Shown one piece after another: positions 24,501 to 36,124 of a stretch of 64,000 nucleotides of DNA. A program made the position numbers and the translations under genes. Under the pieces are notes generated by a model. It saw nothing but the letters and a program-made list of their open reading frames with translations. It searched no databases and was not told the origin of the DNA. This DNA comes from Poecilobothrus nobilitatus (taxonomy: Eukaryota; Arthropoda; Insecta; Diptera; Dolichopodidae), in assembly GCA_947095535.1 (NCBI GenBank), contig OX352774.1:111913996-111977995 (forward strand), read 5' to 3'. How positions within the stretch are numbered: position 1 is the stretch's first letter; each line of letters starts with the position of its first letter.

Positions 24501-27321
24501 AAATGGATATCAAATATATGCATTTTGTCTAAGATAAATGATCTAAGTCTTTATTACACCATCTGAAATTTCCAACTCTACAGGAATGAGCAGAGTTGCA
24601 CTCTTAAACCATTTTGAGTAAACATTGTATTATTTATTTTATTTTTTACAAATAAGTGTTAAAATCATCTTGCTTTTTTTTTTGTTGAATTACCCCTCGA
24701 TTTCAAATTGTTCTTACACAGGATTAAATCATAAATAAATGTTTCAAAGTCCTTAAGTTAATTTCCTTTATTTGTATACATATTTTATGTTATAAAAATG
24801 TTCTATTCTTTCTATTCTTTTTAAAGTTTAATTGTTCAATAAATGTACAATATATGTTTTATTTTCTAATTTTTTTTATTTTTTATTTTACAAAATAATT
24901 AGAACAACGATAATTCTAACAGAATCGTATATTGCAAACCAGCATGGAATTACTTACAGTAAATATTTTCTGTTTTCAAGTCACACCAAAATAGTTTTCT
25001 GGTATTTTAGAGTTAAAAAGTTACAAAATGGTTATATAAAAACTTGATGTCTATTTTGTTGAATTATTAAAAAAACAACAAAGAAAACTTATTTCAACTT
25101 ACAAAATGGAAAAGAAAAACCAATTATTATGGCATCAGTGGGTTTTCTTTTCTAAGTAGAACTAACTATAGATAGTTGTTTACTTTGTTTCATTGTTTGT
25201 CTTATGGTGTTACAATTTTCCCCACTATAAAGTTTTTGTAATCTTATTTTCTTATTCTCTGTTCATTTTTCTAACTGAAATTTCACATGGTATGAAAAAA
25301 TTATGAAAACTTTTTTACATTCTATATTTCTATCTTCTATTACTAAAAAGGATTAAAAGTGGTACTCTAAGATTTTACAATATTGTTTTCTCATTGTTCT
25401 CATTGGTTAATTAAACAGAGTTTCTTTGGTAAAAAAAAAAACTTTAAAGACAAATAAATATTTAAAATGAAATTATAAATTATTATAAGGATATCACTTC
25501 TTTATTCGAAGTTCTGGAAATAATAATTAAAAAAGAATTTCCTTCTCAAATTTCTTAAATCGTAATTTCGATGTGGAAATTTTGTAGAAATTGAAAGTTA
25601 CATTTTCTATATAATTTGTCTTAACACTTATTGCTTTGATTGGACACTTTAAATTTACAAATTTAAATCGTAACAAAGCTTCGTTCTTTACTAAAAAAGA
25701 CTTTTCCGTTTCGACATAATAACACGTCAAAAATATAACATGCTAATGTGTTAAAATTTATGAACGTAAGTTGGTTCGACTTGAGATTATATGAAAATTG
25801 TTCTGTATTGTCCTTATTCAAAATTTAATCTTTCTAGCCTAATCTGGTTGCATGGTTTGAGTTGATTGGAAAGTATACAGAATATTTCCAGAATAACCTG
25901 CCACAGTACAGCAGGTACTAGAGTAGATCAAAACGAGCAAAAATTATATGGGCGGAAGGCAGTTTATTTTCAACCTCTAAGAAATTAAAAGATCATTCGT
26001 TTTAAATTTTTATCTATAAAAACGGAGCCGTAAATTTCCTTATTAGAAAATCTGATATTTTCCTAAAAAACCATCCATAATTATGAAATTTAAAACGGCT
26101 TAGAAAAAAATTCAACTGGTTTTAATGTCAACTTTAATTATTTTTGAGTATTTGTACGGTTTCGATTTTATAAGTGAAAAAAAAAAAAAATATTTCAAGC
26201 CTTTAAAATCCTTATTAGGGATTGAAGATAGACTCCCCTCACGTTTGATTTTTGGTGGTTCGATTAGACGCCCTCTATCATATTCTTCTCTATGGCAGCT
26301 TAATTCCTAGGAGATCCAGCATTGCTTAGAATTTCATATTTCATTATAATGCCGTATTCCATTAGACTTCCCAAATCAATTTGTTTAAAATTATTTTATT
26401 TGATTTTCATTCTTTTGGCCTTACAGGAGGCACTTTTGGTATTATCTTAAAGAATGCTCAATGTATATTTTTTCTACGTTTTATAGATCTTTTCAATTTG
26501 TTATCTTTATCTAAAATATGTTCTAAGTACAGTATATTATTATATATTGAATATAATATATACCTATAGTATATAGTAAATATATAATATTAATATTTCC
26601 GCTTCCCTTAGAAAAAAAAAGTTACTTCTCGAAAAAATAGTACACATATTTGAGTTTTAAATACTTATACTTTTAAATATTCATAACCGTATCTACAGAT
26701 AAATTTTAGAAATAATTTAAGATAACCTATAAAATTTAATATTTTTAAGTAGGTAACTCCAGATGTTACTACACAAAAATAAGTATAGGTATTTAGGATA
26801 AAAATGTCTCAAAAAATATAACACAAATATTTCGATAGCCATGATTTTTTGATCTCTATCAGAAATTGTCTCTAAAATTGAAATTCATACCAATGAATTA
26901 ATTTTAAAAAATAAAAATAATTACGTATTTTTATTTGTAGCTTCTTCATATTTTGTTGTAAAAATATTTGTCAAATAAATTTTGAATGATTTTCTCAACC
27001 ACAGAATTACAACATAAATCTTTTAGTCAACATTAATTTAAAGTAAATGAAACATCAAGTTCATTGCTATATAATTTTAAAAGACCTTGAGACATTTAAA
27101 TTATTGTTACACTTGTGTTAATTGAATGAATTTACTTTCTTTAAAGATTCTTTCGTTTAATGATTTTTTTCGTAACATTTTTCAAGGACGTGGAAATTTT
27201 ATTATATTTATAACTGAAGAAGTTTTATACAAGAAAATTCGGTTAATGAAAAATTTACCTTCTGTATTTTGGGATTTTCAATTTGCGCAATTGGGTCAAA
27301 TTTTAAATTTTGAAAGATTAA
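21511..27321. other. AT-rich non-coding DNA, no gene recognised
   Basis: Long poly-A/T-rich DNA. A direct imperfect duplication of about 72 bp (GATATTGTAGAGAGGATA ... TTTTATTGAAGTTTCTT) lies at 24224-24296 and 24359-24430. A patch at 26210-26300 contains GATAGACTCCCCTCA, reminiscent of the centre of the MITE at 58923 (AATAGACTCCCCACC), but without recognisable ends. The small frames in this stretch have AT-driven composition and no family signature. Confidence 0.5.
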
Positions 27322-27759
27322 ATCCTTTGGATATTTCAAACGAAAATTGGAGAAATATATATTGAAGAGAGAAAACAGTTTGTAGCTGCTGAAAAACAAG
27401 AAATTGTCAAGCATCTTGATAATTTGCGTCCAGAAGGTAATGTCTATTATCCAGAGAAAACAAAATATAAACCTGGCGAACGCCCTCAACAAATTAAACC
27501 CTCCGATAATTTAAAACCAGAGGGTGAATTTTATGCCCCAGAAAAACTTTCTTATGCACCAGGCGATCGCCCCCATCAAATAAGACCAACTGACAATTTG
27601 AGACCCGAAGGTAAAATGGAAATACCAGAAAAAACACAATATGCTCCAGGAGAAAGGTTTCCACAAGTTCGTCCAAATGACAACTTAAAACCAGAAGGAG
27701 AATTTTATACGTCTATTAATCATTGGCTTCAATGTTTACTTGAAAATTTCTTAGAATAA
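27322..27759 (+). CDS. exon-like segment of an uncharacterised tandem-repeat protein (DNLRPEG repeats)
   Basis: This frame is open from the stop at 27319-27321 to TAA at 27757-27759. After a charged lead-in (EERKQFVAAEKQEIVKHL) come 29-residue repeats starting at 27418, 27505 and 27592, with a fourth beginning at 27679. Each repeat starts DNL(R/K)PEG, followed by a short variable stretch, PEK, YxPG(E/D)R and Q(I/V)(K/R)P. The exact 87-bp spacing with variable third positions (for example GAT/GAC and CGT/AAA/AGA) shows selection on protein. Repeats of this Pro/Glu/Lys-rich style occur in large insect structural or muscle-associated proteins, but I do not recognise the gene. There is no convincing ATG, so I infer an internal exon. 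The acceptor lies somewhere after 27322 (candidate AGs at 27351-27352 and 27366-27369, with poor pyrimidine tracts). The repeat pattern ends after GEFYT near 27708, where only a weak donor (AC/GTCTAT) exists. The tail INHWLQCLLENFLE is probably intronic read-through. A truncated gene copy is the alternative. Coding nature fairly sure, boundaries not. Confidence 0.7.
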   Translation: MLWIFQTKIGEIYIEERKQFVAAEKQEIVKHLDNLRPEGNVYYPEKTKYKPGERPQQIKPSDNLKPEGEFYAPEKLSYAPGDRPHQIRPTDNLRPEGKMEIPEKTQYAPGERFPQVRPNDNLKPEGEFYTSINHWLQCLLENFLE

Positions 27760-29020
27760 TTACTGAAGATAACTTTGAAAATACAGTTTTCTAGGCCTTA
27801 GGTTTTTATTTACGAATTCTTTACAAGTTGAAATGGTTGATATTAAAAAAATATACTTCTTATTGTAGAAATTAATATAATTTCTTTAAAAGGTACAATA
27901 TTTTTGGCGGCTTCACACACTTCCACTCACAAGATACTGTATAAAGTGCTTATATAGAATTAAGAAGTCTGTTACATCATTCTTAGCAGAACCATATCCT
28001 TCTTAAAAGAATTTTTTTAATGCAGCCGTTTCATTATTGTAAAGTAAATTTGAAAAAGTTATTGATCTTGTGAAAGTTTTAATCATTCTGGTCGAATTTT
28101 TAACCAATTTTCTCAACGTTTCTATACATTAAATATTAATTTTCAATTTATGTTTTAATATATTAGAAAATTGCCTATCCATCTGTAATAAAAAAAAAAA
28201 AACCCTTTAAAAAAAACCAGACAATAATAAAAAAAAAAAAAATGTACTCAATAAAATAACAAAAATGTTTACTAACCATGAGTACTTACAAAGTTCTTCA
28301 GAATTAACTTTTTAATACAGTTGATAAGTCCTTATGAACAAATACATTCTCAAGAATAATATTTATATTACAACTAAAAGGACTTTTTTTCATATTTTGT
28401 TCGAATTGCTATTTAGTTGTTAAAGAAGTTTTTTTTTTTATCTTATCATTCAATTTTTGTTTAGTTTTTAAATTCAAATAAATAATAAAGAAGAGTAACT
28501 TCAAACATGAAAGAAAAAGAAAACAGTAGAAATTAAAAGAAAAACTTGAACGAAAAAGAAGACAGTAAAAAATTAAAAGAAAAGTAAATTGAAAAGCAAA
28601 GAAAAAAAAAATTGTCAAATTAAGAATCAATGTAAGTGTTCTTTGTCATTGTTTCTTTAGAATAAATAATCTCTAATTACAATAAAGTCTGCTATAAAAT
28701 GAAAACTTAACAATTATGTTCAAAAACTCATTTTTATTTTAAAAAGAAAAATTGATAATAAAATGAATAAACGAATTTCGTTTATTGCATTTAACCATTA
28801 ACAGAATATTATGGGTGTCTGTTAGACACATTTTATTATTTTGTGTTGGCAAAGCTGACAGAAATATATTAGTGAACAGTTGATTTTGATCTAACAAATC
28901 TTGAGGGAACTGATTTATTTAGGAAAAAAAAAACATAAGAAAAACAAACAACAACAAGAACTATCGGAAAGTAGCACCTGATCTAAGGCTATAGCTATTT
29001 CCATTTATATTATCACGCTC
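27760..29020. other. AT-rich non-coding DNA, no further repeat exon seen
   Basis: I looked for another DNLRPEG-type block following the exon and found none on either strand in this interval. The poly-purine tract at 28500-28615 creates an artefactual minus-strand frame. Confidence 0.5.
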
Positions 29021-29616
29021 TTTATACTCGTACACACATAGATCTAAGCGTATAATAAATATGCCATTGTTTGTAACAGTGGAGAGAAGACGATATATAC
29101 ATGGAAAGGTATATAAGGACATCTTGCTTGGGATTGTTTTGATTTTATTCTGACTCCATTTAAATATGTGAGCCTTGTGCCCGTCTGTCAGTACGAGAAT
29201 TCAAAAAATAACGCAGCTAAGATTCTCAAAATATTTCATTTCAATTTTATATAAAGACTAGTCTTATTAGTGACAATGAAAAAGTTTGGGAACAGACAGA
29301 TTAGAGTAGCTCCTATACAACTTCAATTTTCGCAAAATTTGGCTATTCTAGCGTAGGAGGTTCAATTACTTATCATAGCACTGTAAAAATTACATACTCA
29401 TTTCTTGCTACTTAATTTAGCTAGACATCTGAAATTTTAATTAAGTTCTATGGCAATAATTTCTGCAAAATTTTGTTGGTGCGAGTAGTAGTTATACAAC
29501 TTCGGATTATTACATATTGAAGTACTTAATTAAATTAAATTTTTTCAAAACAGTATATAATTTATGTTCGTGAGCGTTTCTTAGAATTGATGAAGCAACT
29601 CTCTATATTCTTCCTC
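29021..29616 (+). mobile_element. diverged DINE-1-like element (copy 5)
   Basis: The motif order of the good copies is preserved though decayed. TTTATACTCGTA is followed by GTATAATAAATATGCC and TTTGTAACAGTGGAG, then AAAGGTATATAAGGAC and GTGCCCGTCTGTCAGTACGAG, and then AGCTAAGATTCTCAAAAT in the core. The end AAGCAACTCTCTATATTC plus TTCCTCATTTTT equals the ...CAACTGTATTCTTCCTCG terminus. Its core is shorter and shares GAGTAGCTCCTATACAACTT-like blocks with the 46783 element. It is about 600 bp, non-coding, and older than copies 2 and 3. Confidence 0.6.
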
Positions 29617-31865
29617 ATTTTTTGTTTTTATAATAGACTTTTTCAGCGTTGGGATATCATGTAATATACTGAACTTTTTTCATGTATCTATACGTTACTC
29701 ATTGGACATAGGATGTCTTAGGATGTCTTACTGATTATAACAAGAAAGACACAAGACTTTACAAGTTTTTAAGGTTTAAGAAAATATTATAACAAGAGAG
29801 AATTCAAAGAAAATATTCAAACAAAAAGTGTGAAGAATAAGTATGAAACATCAAAAAAAGTTAATTTATTATTTGGGTGGGAAAGAAAATCAATGAAAAT
29901 CAATTCGAGATGATTTCATTTAATATAACTACATAATATATAATATAAAATATGAATGTATACTGTAATATGGAAAGCCATATACATATTTGGAAACATT
30001 CTCTATATATTAATTGACTTATACCTAGTCATTTAATTGAACTTATTGAACTTTTAATTTTTAGTTAACTGGAACAGTTTGATTTTAAATAATTAAATAC
30101 TGTAACGATTCCTTAAAAAAATTATTACACTAACAGGATAACGTATAAACGCTTAGTATAGGGTAACGTATAAACCCTTATCTTAGTCGTATCTTAAAAT
30201 TTTCTGTCAACACATAACAAGCAACATAATTTTTGATAGAAGATAAAGAGTAAAACTAAAGAAGATAAATATGTGAAGAATCAGACATGAGGAAACAACA
30301 ACAATATCAAACTTTTTTTTTACATGGAAATGTTGTAGACCAAAAATAGATAGGGAATTACAGTTTTATAAAAAGAAGTTAAACTGATAAATCCGACCAT
30401 GCGTTAAAATTATAAAAAATTTATTAACTTCATATGCTTCGCGCTGAATCGAAACAAAAGAGGAAATAAAGTTTAGACCTCTATTGAATATAATTGAAGT
30501 AATTGGATTTGATTTTCAATGTTTAATAATAAAAGTTATTATTTTATAGATCAAGAACGAATAACTCTTGTTAACAATAATTATTAAAAAAAACTTCATT
30601 TTTTATTTATTTTTATTAAGGTAATTGTTATATAGAAATTTTCGAAACATTTTTGTAAAAATACTTTTCCGTTTTGTGTAAACTTTTTTGTTTATCTCTT
30701 CTTCATTCTTTTTAAATCACTTATCAGAAAAGCGCTTAATTTACCTGTAAATTTTAAACTTCTTTTATAAATTGATTGTTTAATATGGTTTCTTATAATA
30801 CTTTACTTAATAAACAATAATAATAATATGTAAAAAGTAAAAGTAATTCTTTAAAAACTTTTCTGTTTTATCTTTTGTCCCGGTTTCTTTTATTTCCTTA
30901 AGTTTTTAACATGTTCCTTTAAACTAAATAAATTATTGTTAAAAAACGGCTTTATAAAAAGCATAACAATGAAATAATTTAAGCAATGAAATTTAGGATA
31001 TCCACAAAACATTTTTTATTCTTAATTACACAACTGTAATAATTGTAGAAATAGTGTTGAGCTATTTGTGCGTCATCTATTATCTGGTATAATAATTTTT
31101 TTTTTTCAGTTATTTATTATGGGTTTTATTGAATTTATAGTTATTTTTCTCTATAGTTATAAAACTAAGTATAACATAATATTTTTTATAATTTTTTACT
31201 GACAAGGAAGTAATACTTTATAATAGGTAGGTAGTAGGTAATTTACGAAAGGCATATCCTCAGCGGTAGGTAATCTAACACAAAACCTTATTGGGGAGTA
31301 TTTGAATTTCGACAATGTCTTGAATCCATTATAAAGAAATTTCCTTTAAGCATGCCAAATGTAATGGAAAGCATGGAAAATTTATAAAAGTGATTTCAGA
31401 AAAAGTTAGAATAAAAACCGACAAAATAATGATTCTGAAGCAACAGGGACAGACCTAAGTTTATTTTTTTTTTTTTTTTGTGAATTTAAAGATTTATTTC
31501 AAACTGGATGTTTTATAAAAAAAAAAACTTTTTTAAATTAAGTTAAAAAAAAATTAAAAGCAAAGAAAAGAAACAGAAAACCAATTTATGTAAGCAAATT
31601 TAAATAAAACCCAATAGAGTATGAGTAAAATTGCATACATTTCTTTCTTTACTTTTCTTTATAAAGCATAAATTTTGTTTTTTATGAAAAATAAAGATGA
31701 TAATTTCCATTTGCACTTGGATTTTGTAAATACAGACCTGGTACCTACTAATTTACAATTGTTTAAATTATGGGAGCATGGATTATGGACACATTAAGGG
31801 AGCTTGTTATATCCCTGGAATTCATTTGCCCGTAATATAATTTGCCTGTATTTCATCCTAAATTT
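29617..31865. other. AT-rich non-coding DNA, no gene recognised
   Basis: Nothing is supported beyond short local repeats such as TAGGATGTCT x2 near 29710-29730 and AACGTATAAACGCTTA / AACGTATAAACCCTTA at 30140-30180. Confidence 0.5.
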
Positions 31866-32010
31866 GAAGAGATTTTAGAGTTGCATACAAAAGCAGGTTT
31901 TTACGCTTTTTCCAGAATATTTATATATATGTATATGTGAGAATCTCAATTAGGAGGGACTTTAGTGAATTCACGCCTTTTACAGAATAATTATATAATA
32001 TACTTTTGTA
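31866..32010 (+). repeat. tandem sub-unit of the GGGATTTTG-type repeat family
   Basis: Contains GATTTTAGAGTTGCATAC, AAAGCAGG, CTTTTTCCAGAATATTTATA, GTGAGAATCTCAATTAGGAG and GGACTTTAGTG, then a second CCTTTTACAGAATAATTATA. The same roughly 85-bp unit occurs at 32975-33150 and at 16830-16900. Confidence 0.5.
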
Positions 32011-32414
32011 CGAGTATAAAGGCAAAAGAAGTACAGGCTTTTGATAGTAACCCTTTCGTTAATCTTTCGATTTTGATTACAGAAGTGAAAATTAAAAATA
32101 TATAAATTTTATTAAAAATATGATTGCAAAACTTAAAAGTGTAGGTATTAGCTACCAATTTACCTTTTTAAATTAATTATTCAATATAATTTAATTCAAT
32201 TTAATGGCATTTAACAGGTCAAATGTGTTTAATTTAAACTCCTTATTATTATACAACTATTATATTGTTTTATTTATAGGTAAGAAAATGTGAGTGAAAA
32301 TAGGTTGTTTTAATAAAATCGATTGATCTTTTCTTTTAGTGCAAATTCAGGAAAAAGAAAAAAAATCTTTCGGAAAGATTTATACTCTAGAAGGCTCTCT
32401 TAAATGTTTCTCCT

Positions 32415-33212
32415 ATTATAAAAATGGGAACGTCTCAAAATCCCAAATCATAAAATCCCAAAGTAACAAAATTCCAAAATTACAAAATCCCAAACACAAA
32501 ATTCCAAAATTAGAAATTTTCAATGTTAATTTTCAAAATTGATTTTCTTCATATACAAACGTAAAAATTTTCAAAATTTACAGAAACCTGAATGCATTGG
32601 TATACTTTAGTATTGCTTTTAAAGTTGGATTCAAAATCAGGGTTCAACAGTAATTTATTTCACATAAAAATGTCAAAATTTTTACAAAATTTACTGTTTT
32701 TTATAGAGAAATGTGAAAATTTAATACTTTTGTAGGAAAGCCTGTAAGCATTGACATAATATTTTATGTTTTATAGAGTTTGGAGGGAGGGAGCAGCCTC
32801 TATTCATTCAAAATTAATTTTTTTCATATAAAAATATCGAAATTTTTACAAAATTTACTATTCTTTCTAAATTTAATATATTTCATATTATATGAAAATG
32901 TGAAAATTTAATTTTCTTATGAAATTGGTATACGTCACACTACCTATAAGTATTGATTTTAAACTAGAATTGAAAATCAGGATTATCCCCTTTAACGGAG
33001 TATTTATACATTATTTTGTGTTCGCGAGATTCTGAATAAAGATGAATTTTAGAGTTGTTTTTAAAATCAGGGTTGCCGCCTTTTCCAGAGGATTTATAGC
33101 TTAGTGTATGCCAGATTTTGAATTAGGAGGGATTTTAGAGTTGGTTAAAAAAGCAGTGGATTTTGTGATTTGGGATTTTGTAATAAGTTGAACATTTTTT
33201 GGGATTTTGCAA
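32415..33212 (+). mobile_element. foldback-like non-autonomous element with GGGATTTTG termini
   Basis: The left end (about 32426-32515) is a series of CAAAATCCCAAA/CAAAATTCCAAA units. The right end (about 33160-33210) is the inverse, GATTTTGTGATTTGGGATTTT-type units. Between them, two internal copies of a longer block share CATAAAAATGTCAAAATTT, ACAAAATTTACT, GAAAATGTGAAAATTTAAT and a TCAGG(G/A)TT motif (around 32620-32740 and 32810-32980), followed by two roughly 85-bp units ending CCTTTTCCAGAGGATTTATA. Terminal inverted arrays of short direct repeats are typical of foldback-class elements. No transposase frame is present, and the exact ends are not defined. Confidence 0.5.
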
Positions 33213-33262
33213 AATTACTTAGTAGATGCCCTATGCTCTTTATAAGAATGGTAAGAAAAAAT
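33213..33262 (+). repeat. SINE-A 3' tail fragment
   Basis: ATTACTTAGTAGATGCCC followed by TATGCTCTTTATAAGAATGG and poly-A matches the conserved 3' tail of SINE-A (compare 49314-49360: ATGACTTAGTGAATGCTC, CTCCTTATAGGAGTGG). It directly abuts the GGGATTTTG-type terminus, with no SINE body or Pol III head, so it is a 5'-truncated insertion. Confidence 0.6.
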
Positions 33263-33462
33263 ATATTATTTTTCGCTGTGTGGTACATTATGGATTATGC
33301 ATTTCTGGATTTAGTACTTTCTTGTTTAATTAACTTGCGGATTATTTACTAAAATTTGTAATTTATACATCCAAGTTATTACACAAACCTGCCAAAAGTG
33401 CAATAATCTCAAATCATTTTCTATAAAATCCCGTTTTTTTTCATCTTATTTGTTTGATAAGA

Positions 33463-33610
33463 TCCTGTCCGTTCGTCCATGTTCTTATAATTCTTTCTAT
33501 TTAAGAATTATTAGGGGTCAAAAATTGAAAAAGTGCTAATTTTAGATAACTTGGACACCTATGCAAATTTGTCGTAAGTTATATTATGCAAAAATTATAT
33601 CTCAAGCAGT
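33463..33610 (+). mobile_element. decayed, internally deleted DINE-1-like fragment
   Basis: GATCCTGTCCGTTCGTCCATG (the microsatellite end) is followed within 60 bp by TTAGGGGTCAAAAATTGAAA, then TAGATAACTTGGACACCT. The latter corresponds to AAGGGGTCAAAAACTGAAA and CTGTAACTTGAACACCTG of the intact core. The roughly 450 bp normally separating them are missing. Confidence 0.55.
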
Positions 33611-34712
33611 ATTTATCGGCTAATGCCTCTGTTAACGCTTTCACTCTTATTTATTATACCTATAGTTATCTTTAAATTAAAAAAAAGTGTCTATTGATTT
33701 TTTGGAATATCTTGTCTGGTTTGGTTTAATAAAAGAAATTAATTTATTATTGCAATCAACTATCCACTGCTTATTTGTCGTTTTTCACTGGTTATTCATC
33801 GTTCAAAAACAGCTTAATTATAACATACACTTATAAATTTTACACATTTCGTTAGGTGTATGTTAATGACACCACTTTCTGAAAAAGTGGTAGAAGGAAG
33901 AATAAAATCATGAAATATCACTAGTTACTTTTGAAATTGTCAGTTTCACATTCCGCTACTCCATACAAATATTTTTTAGAATGTGATATCTTGATATTTT
34001 ATTTTAATAGGAAAACTACTTGGAATTTTTGGCAAAGGCTTATTACCAGTCTATTAAAATAATCCTGTTACTAATTACCTTAAAAGAAAATAAATTAAAA
34101 TTATTTGGTTTAAGGATTATCGATTTCAAAAAGGATTCTAATAGATACACTAAGAGAATTTGTATCTTACACTGTTTAAAGTTAGTATTAATAAATACAA
34201 CACACACATATCTAATGTTTTTTTTAAAATTTTTTTCTAGGACATTTGGGATATAATATATGTAAAATTCGCATATATGTATGTATATCCTTTATTTTCT
34301 TTTTATTTAAATTTCGAGGGTTTTTTTTCCACTTAGACTTGCTTATAGTTTTTTCTCATATTTTTCCAATTGAAAGCTATTTTCTTTATTGAGTGGTTAA
34401 ATAGCTTGAACATAATAGAAAATGGAAAAAAAAAAAGTTCACAAGAAAGAAAGGGACAGAAACATTGACATAGTATTATGTACTTGATAATAAAAATATT
34501 TTATGTAAACGGAATAAACGGTAGAAATTCAGAGTACATAATACAAGAATGAATTAAATAGGATGAAAAAAATTAATATCACAATATTATGGTAATGATA
34601 TTATTGTATATTATGTTAAATAAACCGTCTAAGATTCACCATATATACGTGTTTTGAATTACACATTATATGAATGTTATGTTAAATCTAAATTGTCATA
34701 TTTTATATATAT
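33611..34712. other. AT-rich non-coding DNA, no gene recognised
   Basis: Only AT-rich sequence is seen. The 78-codon frame at 34020-34256 lacks any recognisable family signature and runs through T/A tracts, so I do not call it. Confidence 0.5.
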
Positions 34713-34750
34713 TTTTGTATATAACTGTATATATACAGTTATATACAAAA
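34713..34750. repeat. perfect 38-bp AT-rich palindrome
   Basis: The 19-base arm TTTTGTATATAACTGTATA is followed immediately by its exact reverse complement, with no loop. A partial third copy (TATATACAAAATGTAT) follows at 34764-34778. It has cruciform potential, and no surrounding element is recognised. Confidence 0.8.
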
Positions 34751-35142
34751 TGTATATAAGCTATATACAAAATGTATCTATAGAAGAACATATGTAATAT
34801 TGTTGGTAAATGAGAATAATTGAATTCTTTTTGAATATGAGGACAATATATATATATATTTTTAGCTTAAGTAGCTTATTATTCTGAATGAATGAGCGGA
34901 AACATAGACCTTTCAAAAGAAGACAGTTAGAAAATAAGAAAGAGGTAAGCGAAAGGAGAAGGAAAAGAAAATATGTACATACTATAAAGAATATAATGAA
35001 TGACAAAATAAAATAAATAAAATAAAAAATAATAATCACATAATTCGACGTTACAAGGATGACATCAAAACAAATGAATTTTGAAAGGTAGTAGCTATAT
35101 AAAACAAAGGGTTTTTAATGACACACATTTTCTAAAACTAAA

Positions 35143-35290
35143 TTGGAAAGGTTGATCCAGGCGTCCTTAGGAGAGAAGAGAAAGACTGATCCATAGTATC
35201 ACAACGGGCTTAAACTGGCTTAAGTGTGCATCTGCAATCCCTACTTGCCTAAGGCTTCCCTTCTTAAGAAGACCGCTCCATAAAATTAAC
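35143..35290 (-). repeat. dispersed GC-richer repeat (family U), copy 1
   Basis: On the plus strand it contains AAATTGGAAAGGTTGATCCA, then GACTGATCCATAGTATCAC, ACGGGCTTAAACTGGC and TTAAGTGTGCATCTGCAATC. The first half matches 40635-40700 (AAATTGGAAGGGTACACCAA, GTCTGATCCATACTGAC). It is markedly GC-richer than its flanks. I favour the minus orientation only by analogy, and no Pol III boxes are clear. Confidence 0.4.
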
Positions 35291-35439
35291 AAAGTCCATT
35301 TACGCAGGTAAAATATAAAATATTATTGTGTCTTTCCTTTAAAAAAATGTGAACAAGTATCAAAATTTCAAGTGTCTAAAAGAAGTAAATACTAAATTTT
35401 TAACGAAATTTAGATACTTCATAAACCCAAGATGAATTC

Positions 35440-35570
35440 AAAGTCAGGTTTCAGGAATACAAAGTAAATTAATTCTTATCTCAAAGATCTTATATCTGAC
35501 AGAAATTTCAAATTTCTAGTTTTAAGTGTTTGAGAAAAAAAAGGGTTACCCAATTTTGAAAAAACATAAC
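35440..35570 (-). mobile_element. decayed DINE-1-like core fragment
   Basis: CTCAAAGATCTTATATCTGAC, AGAAATTTCAAATTTCTAGTT, TTAAGTGTTTGAGA and AAGGGTTACCCAATTTTG, followed by ACATAACGG, align in order with the reverse complement of the core (AAAGATCTAACTTCTGTC, TTTCAAGTTTCC, TTAAACCGTTTAGAAG, AGGGTTAAAG, CATAACGG). The ends are not preserved. GGGAGGCTATGAATCCG at 35766 may be another remnant. Confidence 0.5.
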
Positions 35571-36000
35571 GGAAATGTTTTTTACCATAATTACAGTAAT
35601 ATTAATCTATACCACTTTTATGTTGAAAAGTTTAATATTTAAAAAATATCGTGGCTTTTAATTTATATCTACCTAGAGATAAATACAGATCTATTATATA
35701 TCACAGATTAAATTTTTAATATAACTTGATTAATAATCCTTTTGAATATACTGCTTAATAACTTTGGGAGGCTATGAATCCGTTTATGATGATGCTTTTT
35801 AAGAAACTCACTTATTAGCTGCTCTACAACTTTCACGTATTTTTTATATCTTTTAAAATAATTTATAATTTGAATCTATTTAAATTTCGTTAGTTGAACA
35901 ATTAAATGGGTCGGGATGAGCCAAAATGTTTCGGTTTTAAAGTAGGGTCAGTTTATATTTAAATAAATAATACAACTATGTAAAATTAATAATCGATTTA

Positions 36001-36124
36001 GCTGGATAACATGCCTAACGGCTGAATAACATGCGTAACTGAATAATAAGCCTAACTGGATAACGTGCCTAACTGGATAACGTGCCTAACTGGATAACGT
36101 GCCTAACTGGATAACATACCTAAT
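36001..36124 (+). repeat. 17-bp minisatellite, about 7 units
   Basis: Consensus ACTGGATAACGTGCCTA. Three central units are identical and the outer ones are diverged (AACATG, AATAATAAG variants). This pattern, homogeneous centre and decayed edges, is typical of a minisatellite evolving by slippage or unequal exchange. Confidence 0.85.

Noticed and set aside
26205..26300. MITE relative of 58923
   Set aside because: Only a GATAGACTCCCC-like core is shared; no termini, so not called as a feature.
27126..27365. 79-codon frame just upstream of the repeat exon
   Set aside because: It is in a different frame, of AT-driven composition, with no join to the repeat frame that I can support; probably chance.
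27208..27676. Two minus-strand ORFs opposite the repeat exon
   Set aside because: Antisense shadows of the DNLRPEG coding strand.
36001..36124. CRISPR-like array
   Set aside because: The 17-bp units are contiguous without spacers and the DNA is eukaryotic; a minisatellite.
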